Shown: in pieces, positions 1-10,984 of the stretch
How positions within the stretch are numbered: position 1 is the first letter of the stretch
Layout of the letters: each line of letters opens with the position of its first letter
Origin: Nageia nagi
Taxonomy: Eukaryota; Pinophyta
Reading direction: 5' to 3'
Assembly: GCA_050084985.1 (NCBI GenBank)
Contig: JBITNC010000001.1
Coordinates: 81,282,001 to 81,346,000, forward strand
DNA length: 64,000 nucleotides
Position numbers and translations under genes: made by a program
The notes under the pieces: generated by a model
What the model saw: the letters and a program-made list of their open reading frames with translations, nothing else
Told to the model about the DNA's origin: nothing
Databases searched by the model: none

Positions 1-80
1 AAAATTTTATGAATCATTGTTGAACAAATTATTGATTTGTGTTTACCTATCATTGATTTGGACTCTCTATTATCTATAAG
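1..80 (+). repeat. Left arm of duplicated repeat, copy 1 (outer part)
   Basis: These bases match 8951-9030 closely (both contain the TTTTATGAATCATT and CATTGATTTGGA motifs and end in CTATAAG). The repeat probably starts before the window. Copy 1 is interrupted at 81 by an inverted-repeat element and resumes at about 1150. Confidence 0.8.
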
Positions 81-1146
81 TGGGTGAAATCAAGAAGTTG
101 AGTCCACTTAAAGGGGAAGTGGGGGAAATTGATGAAGTTAAGATTTAATGTTGGAAAAATCGAGATCCTAATTTTAATAAATTAAAATTAGGATCCCGAT
201 TTGGAACGAGATCCTAATAAATATCAAGATCTCGATATTTAAAACTAAAATACGTACATTTATTAGGATCCTGATATTTGAATCTCTAAATTTACCTTGG
301 TTTTAGGCTCAAAAAAAGATTCGTGAGCCAACATTTAGCCTTCGACCTACAAGTATATGTTCCTTATAATGTTAATGGAAAATATCAAATTCAGGAATAT
401 GATTGATAGAATTTTTGGTAGAATTTTTTCATGAAATTAAAACCCATTATAGATTAAAGAGTGAATATTTCAAATATACAATTTTTTTTTACAATTGGAT
501 AAGATTTTATATTTTCTAATTATTTTTTAGTAAAAGTGGTCCATATGTTGAGAATATGATGGTATCATATTTTTTTAATAAGTTTTCTTTTTTTTAGAGT
601 CATGAAAAAATATATTATATAGGGAAAAGCTTCACAAAATTATCTATAAGAATAAAAAAATTTGAAAAAAGATTAAGTTTAGATCAAATTATGCTAGACG
701 GACATGAGCACTTTTCGAAACCATAAACATGCTCGATACAAAATTAATAAAAAACATATTGATGAAAAATTTGTGGAAAAATATCCAATACAAGATCCAA
801 TGTATTAATATCTTTTCCTAAAATAATTTTAAAAAATATCTTGATTTTAGTCAAATTATGCGAAAGTGACACGTACATGATATGGTCCGAAAATGTATTT
901 TTTTTTTCAAAAAAAAAAAAAAGATTTTTGTTCTTCCTATCAAATTTTAAATTCTATGATCTAAGTATTAAAATAAATTATATATTTGAAAACCAGACTC
1001 TGAGTATACATTTTCATCGTAGTGACCTTTTTCATGATTCCATGTCTAAGTGCTTTAAATTTCGAGATCAATCATACCTAAACTTGAAAATCAAGGAAAA
1101 CACTTCAACTTTTTGGCCTTAAAGTGAACCCAACTTCTTCCACCCA
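81..1146. mobile_element. Non-autonomous DNA transposon (MITE-like) with terminal inverted repeats
   Basis: The left end TGGGTGAAATCAAGAAGTTG and the right end, read on the other strand as TGGGTGGAAGAAGTTGGG, form imperfect terminal inverted repeats of about 28 bp. The paralogous site at 9021-9040 (CTATAAGTAAGC) lacks the whole 1.07-kb segment, so its ends are defined by comparison. No transposase is encoded; the 93-codon open frame inside is AT-rich noise. About five extra bases (around TGTGA) lie between the right end and the resumed flank, so a clean target-site duplication is not visible. A truncated relative lies at 18304-19142. Confidence 0.75.
164..195. repeat. Perfect hairpin inside the MITE-like element
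   Basis: Two 15-base arms (left arm GATCCTAATTTTAAT) are perfect reverse complements separated by two bases. A second, nearly perfect palindrome centred on AGATCT follows at about 219-240. The copy at 18.4 kb keeps a mutated version of the first hairpin. Confidence 0.85.
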
Positions 1147-1206
1147 TGTGAGTAAGCTATCGAGTGACCTTGTTGGTGCATGTATGATTTGGTGCTTATC
1201 ATTTTC
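1147..1206 (+). repeat. Left arm of duplicated repeat, copy 1 (inner part)
   Basis: GTAAGCTATC through TGTATGATTTGGTG matches 9031-9085. The match stops exactly at CATTTTC (1200-1206); in the other copy the same heptamer runs straight into sequence that here lies 4.1 kb further on. Confidence 0.8.
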
Positions 1207-2780
1207 AACTAATATCTATATATTCCCTTGATCTATCAGAGCTGGTGAAGTAGTTTGTTGCAAGTTGAGACTATGAGAGGTGGGAGGCACCTGGATGAGA
1301 TCTCTTATGCCCATGAAATAGAGATTTCTTCTCGAATGTAAATTCCAAGGCAATGTTGGTCCTTATAATTGAAGAACATGAGTCGCTCCTAAAGAGGCAC
1401 TAGAATCTACATTGAATCTCAATGTTTGTAATAAAAAATAAAATGATGTAGAGTCTTTACTTCCTCTAGGGAGTAAAATATAAATATTTGTTCCTTTCTT
1501 CGTATACGATTATCTATCTCAATAAGAATATTATAGGAGAATACTCAAAGTTGTCCGTTGGAGACCTATATGCCATGTGTTATAGGTTGTTGGAGGTATT
1601 GATGAGGCACTATCTGACCATATTGAATATGGAGAAAGTGCTCATGATAGAAGGATAACTTGGAGGAGCGAGGGGTAATGAGAGATATTCAATCGCAATA
1701 GGTATACTGAAGAGTGATGTATTTTTGAACCCCACAAAGTATCTTTATCTTCATATTTGTAATAGAAGTTAATGAACTCCAAGGGAATAAAGAGGATGCA
1801 TGTTAATATGAATCTAAATGCTTCCTTACTAGGATCTCCATCTCCTCCTAAAACTTAATAAAAAGGCTATCGTAAAGCATAAAGCAAGGTAAAGGTATCT
1901 TCTACACCTAAAATGGGTGTCTCACATAGTGCAAAGCATATGAAGATAGGTAATGATCCTTAAAATAATCTTTAGCCAAATAGGTGAAGCTCCAGACTCT
2001 GTAAAAACAATAGAGTGAAGGATTGTACTCTTACACCATATAAACCTCTAAAGAAAAAGTGATACCTAATTAACACACAACCATTTAGAGAGGCAATGCA
2101 ATTACTAACAAATAGTTAAATTTTCTACTTTTTATCTTAATTATCTAAAAAATTGAAAATTAAATTTGTAAATAATATATCATAATCTAAAATAAAATAA
2201 AATACACATAGAAAATATTCAAGTGGTGTAAGTGAACAATAGTGATAGTGATTAGCGGTAGCTTATGCCTAAAGTTAATCTTTGTGATACGTATCGACCT
2301 CTCTACACACAAATAAATTGGAGTCGTTCATCCCAAACAGAGCTTACATTTTATTTGGTCAAATGTGAAGTTTTGTGAAAATAGAGTAATTATTGCTATC
2401 AACAACTCTGAAAGCAGAATATCAACTTTCGACAATGAACCGTCCGAGAAGGTTTGTCCCAATGGAGATGGGCTGCTCACTGCTTCCAAAACATAGAATG
2501 GGAAGAGAAGAGCTCATCTCTAAGAGCTAATTCCGAGGTCTCCATCATTCTTCTCCTCAATCGTATACCTGCAAATCGGCCAGTCAAAATTGTATTTGGG
2601 TCTGTATTGTTCTGTTCGTGCTTATAGCTGGCAATATTCACTACCGTATGCATTGTTTTGGTCATACGGCTCATTTAACTACCGTGATGCGTACGGCTGT
2701 TATGTGGGGCGGCTTAAAGCTACTACCGAACTATTTTGCAGGACTCGTAAGACTTCGGTATGCCTTTCTTGCTACGCATA
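1207..2780. other. Upstream part of the laccase block, no gene recognised
   Basis: This stretch belongs to the block absent from the second repeat copy. The part up to about 2280 is AT-rich with no convincing reading frame. The part from about 2280 is richer in GC, not visibly repetitive, and is probably upstream regulatory sequence of the laccase. Confidence 0.5.
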
Positions 2781-2795
2781 TCAACAAAATTGTAT

Positions 2796-2802
2796 ACCAA
2801 CC
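2796..2802 (+). promoter_or_regulatory. AC-II type MYB element
   Basis: The heptamer ACCAACC is a perfect AC element, the kind bound by R2R3-MYB regulators of phenylpropanoid and lignin genes. It lies 25 bases upstream of the TATA box of the laccase. A seven-base match can occur by chance; its position and the gene type make it credible. Confidence 0.55.
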
Positions 2803-2826
2803 TATGACCTTGAATTACAATATTGC

Positions 2827-2834
2827 TATAAATA
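2827..2834 (+). promoter_or_regulatory. TATA box of the laccase gene
   Basis: TATAAATA lies 99 bases before the chosen ATG. A start of transcription about 30 bases downstream would give a 5' UTR of roughly 70 bases. This region is much less AT-rich than the surroundings, so the match is more significant than elsewhere in the window. Confidence 0.65.
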
Positions 2835-2932
2835 TGAAAGGCTTAGGCTGTGGTATTGCATGAGCAAGCAAGAATCCCATATTGTTACATTATATCCATT
2901 GCCCAAAACGAGAACAGCGGAGAGAGGAAGCG

Positions 2933-5161
2933 ATGGTTAGATCGGGAGATAGTTGTTTTTGGTTTTGTGACAGAATTCCTCAATTGCTAGTGCTGCAATT
3001 TTTGTTGGGCATGTTTGTTTTACTCACACCCGCCATAGCAACGCATTGGCAGACAACCAGACATTACAAATTCGACGTAAGTAACCAAGACGTCTTGATT
3101 TTGTTGTTCCTTTCCGAGGGATATGTCCTATTGATATTAAGGATGGCACTCTGATGATGTGATGCAGGTGAGGGTGAAGAACGTAACTCGCCTTTGCAAG
3201 ACAAAACCTCTGGTAACGGTGAATGGCAAGTATCCAGGACCTACTATCCGCGCCCGCGAGGGTGATCGCGTCGTCATCAAAGTCACCAACCACGCCAAAG
3301 ACAACGTCTCCATTCACTGGTAACGAGACGGATACACTCTATTACCCAATTGCATTGCGTTAACTTGAGCATTATTTCACGTATAGATACCTAACTGATG
3401 GGTGTTGAATTTGACCTATAAAAATGAAGGCACGGCATTAGACAACTGAGAACTGGATGGGCAGATGGTCCTGCTTATGTCACTCAATGTCCAATTCAAA
3501 CAGGCAACTCCTACGTCTACAACTTCACCATCACCGGACAGAGAGGAACTCTGTGGTGGCACGCTCACATTTCATGGATAAGGGCTTCTGTCTACGGAGC
3601 CTTCATCATCTATCCCAAACACCACCAGTCCTACCCATTTCCAAAGCCGTATGCAGAAGTTCCTATTATTTTTGGTGAGAGTGATATGAGACGAATGCTA
3701 GCTCTAACATATCTTTGTTTTAACAACATGATGATAATGAGTTAAGAATATGTGTACGCAGGAGAATGGTGGAATGCAGACACTGAGAAAGTGATAAACC
3801 AATCTCTTCAGACGGGAGCAGGTCCCAACGTCTCCGATGCTTACACTATGAACGGACTCCCTGGGCCTCTTTACAACTGTTCCAATATTTCAGGTAATGC
3901 TACGAACTCAACCCTAGACATAATATGAGCTACACACTTAGATGTATAGATTCAGATCTGATTATGCATTTGGATGTGGATGCGCAGATACCTTGGTGAT
4001 GAATGTTGTCCCGGGGAAAACATATCTCCTTCGTCTAATCAACGCTGCACTCAACGACGAACTCTTCTTCGGCATCGCCAATCACAGCATGACAGTGGTA
4101 GAGGTGGATGCAGTCTACACCAAACCCTTCCAGACGAATACCATCATGATAACCCCAGGCCAAACCACAAGCGTACTCCTCAGAACCAATCCCACTACTA
4201 ATGCAAGCAACTTCTACATGGCAGCACTTCCGTACGCCACAGGCCAGGGAACATTTGACAACTCCACAGTCGCAGGGATCCTGAGCTACGCCAACTTAAC
4301 CGCAAATGCTAGTGTTTCCAACTTCACTCTTACTAACACTAGTTTTATGATGCCGAGCCTTCCAGCACTGAACGATACCTCATCCGCCACCAACTATACA
4401 AATAAGTTAAGAAGCTTAGCAAATGCGCAGTTTCCAGCACTGGTGCCGCAGACAGTGGACAAGAAATTCTTCTTCACGGTGGGTCTGGGATTGAACTCAT
4501 GCCCACAAGGGCAGACTTGTCAAGGCCCTAACGGAACCAAATTCACCGCCGCCATCAACAACATTTCGTTCGTTTTGCCCACCACTGCTCTGCTGCAAGC
4601 GCACTACTTTGGGCAGAAGAAAGTGTATAGGACCAACTTTCCGGACAATCCGCCGTTCCCTTTCAACTACACGGGGAATCAGCCCAACAACACGAACGCC
4701 AAGAACGGGACGAGAGTGAGAGTGCTGGCATTCAACGCAACGGTGCAGTTGGTTCTGCAAGACACGAGCATCGCGGGCGTGGAGAACCACCCTCTCCACC
4801 TGCATGGGTTCAACTTCTTCGTGGTGGGCATGGGGTTCGGCAACTACAACGAATCAAGCGATGCGCCGCAGTTCAACCTCGTCGACCCTCCCGAGCGTAA
4901 CACGGTGGGAGTGCCCTCTGGCGGGTGGGTTGCACTGCGCTTCAGAGCGGATAATCCAGGTTGTACTTTGAACTGCAATTTTGTTATTTGTTTATATGAT
5001 GATGGAGAGTAATGTAAATGTGGATGTCAGGAGTGTGGTTCATGCATTGCCATCTGGAGGTTCACACCAGCTGGGGATTGAAGATGGCGTGGGTTGTGAA
5101 GAATGGCAAGGGACCTCTTCAATCTCTCCTTCCGCCGCCGTCAGATCTTCCGCCCTGCTAA
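2933..5161 (+). CDS. Laccase (multicopper oxidase, EC 1.10.3.2), six exons
   Basis: Secreted enzyme that oxidises phenols such as monolignols with reduction of O2 to water, usually in the cell wall. Exons: 2933-3076, 3168-3319, 3430-3674, 3762-3893, 3988-4959, 5031-5161; all five introns are GT-AG, 71-110 bp, and phases join without error to 591 codons ending in TAA. The second and third exons (152 and 245 bp) have the usual plant laccase lengths. Residues 1-37 form a signal peptide with a long N-region. Copper ligands: H98, H100 (HWHG), H143, H145 (WHAH), H492, H495, H497 (HPLHLH), H554, C555, H556, H560; the axial position is L565, typical of plant laccases. The C-terminus is DLPPC. More than 20 N-glycosylation sequons are present. 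The ATG has G at -3 and +4. The plant laccase assignment is firm; the exact subfamily and substrate are not determined. Confidence 0.96.
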
Positions 5162-5268
5162 AACACAAATCACCGCAGGCTCTTCTCATCGTGCTGCTTT
5201 TCGTCTCCCGATGTTCAAACAAACGAAAATAGTTGCGTTTTGTTAGAGTGAATTATGTCCTACTTCTC

Positions 5269-5274
5269 AATAAA
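5269..5274 (+). terminator. Polyadenylation signal of the laccase gene
   Basis: AATAAA lies 108 bases after the stop codon, in CTCAATAAAATAAATC. The laccase block ends only 16 bases later, at the second CATTTTC, so the mature 3' end would lie almost at the block edge or in the flanking repeat. Confidence 0.6.
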
Positions 5275-5290
5275 ATAAATCTGAGTCCTA

Positions 5291-7118
5291 CATTTTCTTT
5301 TTGCCCATGTTTTTATACTGGTAGTTTAAGAGATAAATCACGATGGAGCTTCAGTCAATATCTTTGCTTTGTTCAACTAAAATCGAAGTGAAGAATCAAC
5401 ATCCAGAAAATGTCTAGTGGGCACCAACTAAACACACTGAATAATTCATGGTAACTTCAAACAATGCAACTTTTTACAAAGCTTACAATTAGCATATTGT
5501 TAACTTATAAAAGCATATGGAGAATTCGTAACATATGATTAACACTATGGAGAATTTGTAACATATGATTAACACGCACATACAAGTTGTTAGTGGTACC
5601 ACTCTATATCGTACCTTTTATTATGTTGTTATATTTTTTAATCATGATAAGATAGGTTCCACTTTTCAAAGTGACATTATGATATTATTTATGGATTAAA
5701 TATAATCCTTGAAGTGTATATGCTTATATATTATTTAAATCGAAGCAAAAGAGATAATTTGAAGGTTTGAACATGATCTTTGAAAGGCAAAGGTAATATT
5801 AGATTTAAGATTCAATTAAGATAAGATTGCATTCTAAGAAATGTCTTTTTTATATTTCTTCTAGATATTATGTTTCATTATCTCTAAAAAAAATGTATAT
5901 AAGTTGATTTTAATAAATATAAATCAATTATGAAAATGCTTTATACTAAGAAGTATAAAGTGTTATGGATCTTATAAGGTAAAATTCAAACTACCAGGAA
6001 GTTAATCTCTTATATGTAAGATAAGTGGAAACAGTTTACATGATTCCTAAATGAAGATGTTGAATTTAATTGGGATTAAGAATATAAAGAAACTCCAAAC
6101 TATCAGAAAGTTAATCTCTTAGGTGTAAGATAAGTGGAAACAATTTACAAGATTACTAAATAAGGATGTTGAATTTGGGACTAAGAATATAAAGAAACTT
6201 TTGGTGTTATCAAGAAAAATCACTTAGCCCTTTTTTTTGTTTCTCCTATTCTAGAAAGATACTTATTACTAGATATTTTAGCCATAACATGTGCAATATG
6301 AGGCAAGTTAGTATAAAATGATAAAGAAGGAAAAAAAAGAAGTAATGCTTAGCTATAACATTTTTCGAAAAGACATTTAGATTGTATATATTGAGTAACA
6401 AAACTTATGTATTAGTAAAACCATTTCTTTGAGATGCATATTATGGGCGGATGTAAGAAGTTGGGTCCACTTAAGGTGGACACTTATTACTTGGAAAACA
6501 AGTGGGCTAAAATGAAATTTCAATTTTTAAAGATCGAAGTTTCATTTTGGTTCCACATCCTGAACCAAAAATGAAATGAAATTTTGGTCTTTTATAATTG
6601 AAATTTCATTTTTGGTTTGGGATTTAAAGACCAAAATTTTATTTCGTAAAACTATAACCCCAACCTAAAAGCCTCATTGGACCTCATTCTCTCCTCTCCA
6701 AAATGAGATTTTGGGTTTATGGTGATATGAGGCTGTGCTCCAGAATGATATTTCATTTTTTTGTACCCTAAATCCATTTTTCATTTCCTTGCATCCTCCT
6801 TGCAACCCTCTCTAGCTATTTGGGTACCCTGTTTCTTCCATGTCTACTTTTTTTGCAATAAAATGAAGAATTTGGTAAAAAATTAAGTTATTTAGGGTTT
6901 ATTTTTTACTTATTTTTTCAATAATATTACGGTTTACATTTTACTATTTTTTCAATCTTAAATGTTAGATGGTTAACACCTGTAGAATATTAGAATTGAA
7001 CAATTTGTAGGTATTACAATGTAGATATCGTAGAAGATAAGACTTGAGCTTTCTCTTTTTTTGCTTACTTTACAAAGTGTTTTGGATGTTTGCCTATGCC
7101 CAAGTCTATGTATAGATT
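5291..7118 (+). repeat. Right arm of duplicated repeat, copy 1
   Basis: Begins at CATTTTC (5291-5297) and matches 9079-10872 over its whole length, for example GATGGAGCTTCAG, GGGCACCAACTAAACAC and TATGCCCAAGTCTATG. It ends at TATAGATT. Inside it, at about 6444, a GTAAGAAGTTGGGTCCACTT motif resembles the termini of the MITE-like element at 81-1146 and is followed by inverted GAAATTTCATTT blocks. No coding sequence is seen. Confidence 0.85.
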
Positions 7119-7269
7119 AACTAACGATCTCCCCTACCTACTCATATGAATTTTTAAATTGATGATTTGCAATGTACACTAGAATTAGACAATGAAAATC
7201 TTCCCTTCAAATGCTACCTTTACCAAGAGTATAACCAACTTACTCATTAGATTGCAAACCAAGAATCTC

Positions 7270-7690
7270 TTCCTTGCATTTTGGGTGATGACTTGAATGT
7301 TATAAGACACGTACGAGAAATTGAATGAGGGATAATACATATTAAACCATGCATAAATATATAATTTAATGAATTCATAGACCATTTACATGTAACATAC
7401 ACCTTTTATAAAAATGGGACCTTCACTTGGTCAAATAAAAAACTATTTGATCAAAGAATCCAAAAGAAAATTGAATGCTTTATATTATCTACACATTAGA
7501 TGGAAAATAAGATTATTCTTTAGTTATAATTTCTTCCAAATCTAGTAGGTAAAATAATTATTTAATGACTTTTTATTGGGAAGAGCCTTCAAAACCTCAA
7601 GCTTCTCTCTTTTGATTCCAAAAACTATTGTTATATCATTTTTGATATATTGGTCTTAACTAAAGAAAGGAAGTGATGATACCATAATGA
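7270..7690 (+). pseudogene. LINE endonuclease fragment
   Basis: One frame, broken by stops, shows the order of motifs of a plant L1-type LINE endonuclease: LGDDLNVI (the GDFN motif), then FNEFID, then FTWSN, then an RI..KIECFILSTH stretch corresponding to the R-I-D-R-F-L-x-S-x-x-W segment. The reverse transcriptase part is missing. Nothing links this fragment to the minus-strand LINE remains at 11 kb. Dead. Confidence 0.6.
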
Positions 7691-8700
7691 CTGACCCCAT
7701 GGAGAAGATAAAGATCCTAAAAAGATTCAAAAAAAGGATATCATTTCATTAAGTCTAACATGCCCATGTAATGGATATAAAAGGTTTCTACAAATTAATT
7801 TTTGAATATAAAAATTAGCAAATCCATCATGTACTACGAACATGTTTCTTTCAAAACCTAAAAAAAAAATGTTATATTTTAATTAGATTTTTTTATTTTG
7901 TTAGATATAAGACAACAATGCTAATACTACCTTAATGATGTTAATTTTGAAATGGTAAACAATCATTTTTAGAAAGATTTAAAAATCATGAATAGAATTA
8001 GAAGGTCATTTGTGGAACCATTCAAGGTCATATTTCTCAAGACTATAAGGGAAAATCTTAAGTTATAACATATCATCATGAATGAAAGTTTTGCATGATA
8101 ATTGTAAGTAACAAATAAGAAGAGTAGTATTTTCTTTCACCTTAAATATTAGAAATTTTATAATGTTGAGCATAGGGAAGGGAAAGATATAAAATCTTAC
8201 AAGATAAGATATTACTTATCAAGTTAGTGTAATCAAAATGATTATTACTAGGATCATCATAGATGGTGTTCAATTCCTCTTACATTTGCTTTCCTTCATC
8301 TTGGTATTGTTATCAAATAGAATAAATTAGGTTAAGGATAAATATTTGAGGGTTGATAGGTTTTAGAATCACTATAATATTTTGATAAAATGATGTAATA
8401 TTTTGGATCAATAAAAAACTAGGATGAGAGGTCATTGTAATATTTAATTTTTACAAAGGGAAATTAGTTGATGTAGATGACATAAGAAAATAGAAGAGGT
8501 TGATTATGATTAGGATTGGGTAACTCAATATCTAATAATTAACACTATACTGGATAATAATTATAACTAAAGTAAATATGAAAAGTAATATAGATAACAT
8601 ATATTTAATAATACATATTTGATTTAACTCTTACTCTTGATCTCAATTAATTAGATATGTTTGGTATAAATTTTTAATCTTATAACCAAAAAATCATATG
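7691..8700. other. AT-rich stretch, no feature recognised
   Basis: I see no reading frame, repeat or regulatory element that I can support. Confidence 0.4.
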
Positions 8701-8707
8701 AATAAAA

Positions 8708-8935
8708 TTATTTTAGATTGAAATAAAATGATCCAAAATGAAGTATTATTAATGTCCATAGTAAACCGAAAGCGACCCAAGGTACTAAGAAAATAGTACA
8801 TTGAAAACTATAAATAGGGGGGTAAAAAGTTCCAAACCAAAGAGAAAATAAAGAATAAATACAAATAGTGAAAAACATATTATATGAAGATGAGGGATCA
8901 TCCATAATGAGGAATCTATCTCAGCCTCATGAACT
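8708..8935 (-). repeat. Dispersed repeat, inverted relative to 13066-13260
   Basis: Read on the minus strand this segment matches 13090-13260 on the plus strand. Both keep a TTTTCTCTTTGG core and similar translations (FSLWFGTF and FSLWLGTF). It immediately precedes copy 2 of the duplicated repeat. The open frames look accidental, since they are hydrophobic and AT-driven. Confidence 0.5.
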
Positions 8936-8950
8936 AGTCTCTCCTATCAT

Positions 8951-10872
8951 CAGAATTTTATGAATCATTATTGAAGAAATTATTGATTTATGTTTATGTG
9001 TCATTGATTTGGATTCCCAATGATCTATAAGTAAGCTATCTAATGAGATTTTTGGTGTATGTATGATTTGGTGATTGTCATTTTCTTTTTGCCCATATTT
9101 TTATATTGCTATTTTAAGAGATATATCATGATGGAGCTTCAGCCAATAGCTTTGCTTTGTTCAACTAAAATCGGAATGAGGATCCAACACCCAAAACATT
9201 TCTTATGGGCACCAACTAAACACTAAATAATTCATGGTAACTTCAAACAATGCAACTTTTTACAAAGCTAACAATTAGCATATTGTCAACTTATAAAAGA
9301 ATATGGAGAATTTGTAACATATGATTAACATGCACATATAAGTTGTTAGTGGTACTACTCTATATCAGACCTTTTATTATGTTGTTATATTTTTATTTCT
9401 TAACAATATAGGTTTCATTTATCAAAGTGACATGATTATGATATTATTTACAGATTAAATAGGATCCTTGAAGTGTATATGTTTACATATTAGTCAAATC
9501 AAAGCAAAGAGATAATTTGAAGGTTTGAATATGATCTTTGAAAGGTAAAGGTAATTTAAGATTTAAGATTCAATATAAGATAAGATTGCATCCTAAGAAA
9601 TGTATTTTTATTTGTTATCTCTAAAAAAATGTTTATAAGTTGATTTTAATAAATATAAATCAATTATGAAACTACTTTATATTAATAAGCATAAACTACT
9701 ATGGATCTTATAAGGTAAAATTCAAACTATGAAAAAGTTAATCTCTTATGTGTAAGATAAGTGGAAACAATTTACATGATTCCTAAATGAAGATGTTGAA
9801 TCTATTTGGGATTAAGAATATAAAGAAACTTCAAACTATCAAAAATTTAATCTCTTATGTGTAAGATAAGTGGAAACAATTTACAAGAATCCCAAATAAA
9901 TATGTTGAATTTAGCATTAAGAATATAAAGAAACTTTTGGTGATATCAAGAAAAATCACTTAACCCTTTTTTTTTTTCTCCTATTCTAGATAGATACTTA
10001 TTACTAGATATTTTAAGCATAACATATGCAATATAAGGAAAGTTACTATAAAATGAAAAAGAAGGAAAAAAAGAGAAGTAATTCTTGACTATAATATTTT
10101 CCAAAAAGACATTTGGATTATATATATTGAATTACAAAACTTATGTATTAGTAAAATAATTTATTTGAGATGCATGTTATGGGTAGGTGCAAGAAGTTGG
10201 GTTCACTTAAGGTGGACACTTATTACTTGGAAAAAAAGCAAGCTAAAATGAAATTTTGCTTTTTAAAGGCCAAAATTTTGTTTTGGTTCCACATCCTTAA
10301 CCAAAAATGAAATGAAATTTTGCTTTTTTAAAATTGAAATTTCATTTTTGGTTTGAGATTTGAAGACCAAAATTTTATTTATATAACTATAACCCCAACC
10401 AAAAAGCCTCGTTGGCCCTCATTCTATCCTCTCCAAAATGAGATTTTGGGTTTACAGTGATGTAAGGTTGTGCTCTAGAATGAGATTTCATTTTTCAATA
10501 CCTTGAATCCATTTTCCATTTCCCTGCATCTCCCATTTTCCATTTCCTTGCATCCTCCCTACAACCCTCTCCAACTATCTGGGTACCCTATTTCTTCTAT
10601 GTCTAGTTTTTCTGCAATAAATTAAAGAATTTGGTAAAAAATTAAGTTATTTAGGGTTTAGCTTTTACTATTTTTTTCAAAAATATTAGGTTTTTTACTA
10701 TTTTTTCAATATTATCTATTATATGGATAACACCTATAGCATATTAGAATTAAACAGTTTGTAGGTATTGTAATATAGATTTCGTAGAAGATGAGACTTG
10801 AGCTTTCTCTTTTTTTTCCTACTTTACCAAATATTTTGGATATTTGCCTATGCCCAAGTCTATATATAGATT
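8951..10872 (+). repeat. Duplicated repeat, copy 2 (lacks the laccase block and the MITE)
   Basis: The left arm 8951-9085 matches 1-80 plus 1150-1206; the right arm 9079-10872 matches 5291-7118, in direct orientation. The MITE-like element and the whole laccase block (1207-5290) are absent here, and a single CATTTTC (9079-9085) stands at the junction. Divergence from copy 1 is moderate, with small indels. Confidence 0.85.
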
Positions 10873-10984
10873 CCTTTGTTGAACTATCTTTCCAAATATA
10901 CAAATAAATTTTGAAAAATTCTTTTGCTCTCTTAGGTAGCTTCTCATCGAGTGCGTGCACCCTTCTACTTTAAAGAATAATTGC

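Noticed and set aside
841-1122. 93-codon frame inside the MITE-like element
   Set aside because: Low-complexity F/K-rich translation from A/T runs; not kept in the second copy.
2590-2940. 116- and 81-codon open frames just upstream of the laccase
   Set aside because: They overlap the promoter, TATA box and 5' UTR, run into the laccase start in other frames, and show no domain.
4497-4805. 102-codon antisense frame inside laccase exon 5
   Set aside because: Shadow of the real exon on the other strand; its length comes from the GC-richer coding sequence.
3942-5012. Laccase read as one 356-residue frame starting at 3942
   Set aside because: Includes intron sequence at both ends; the acceptor at 3987 and donor at 4960 give a perfect phase match with the other exons.
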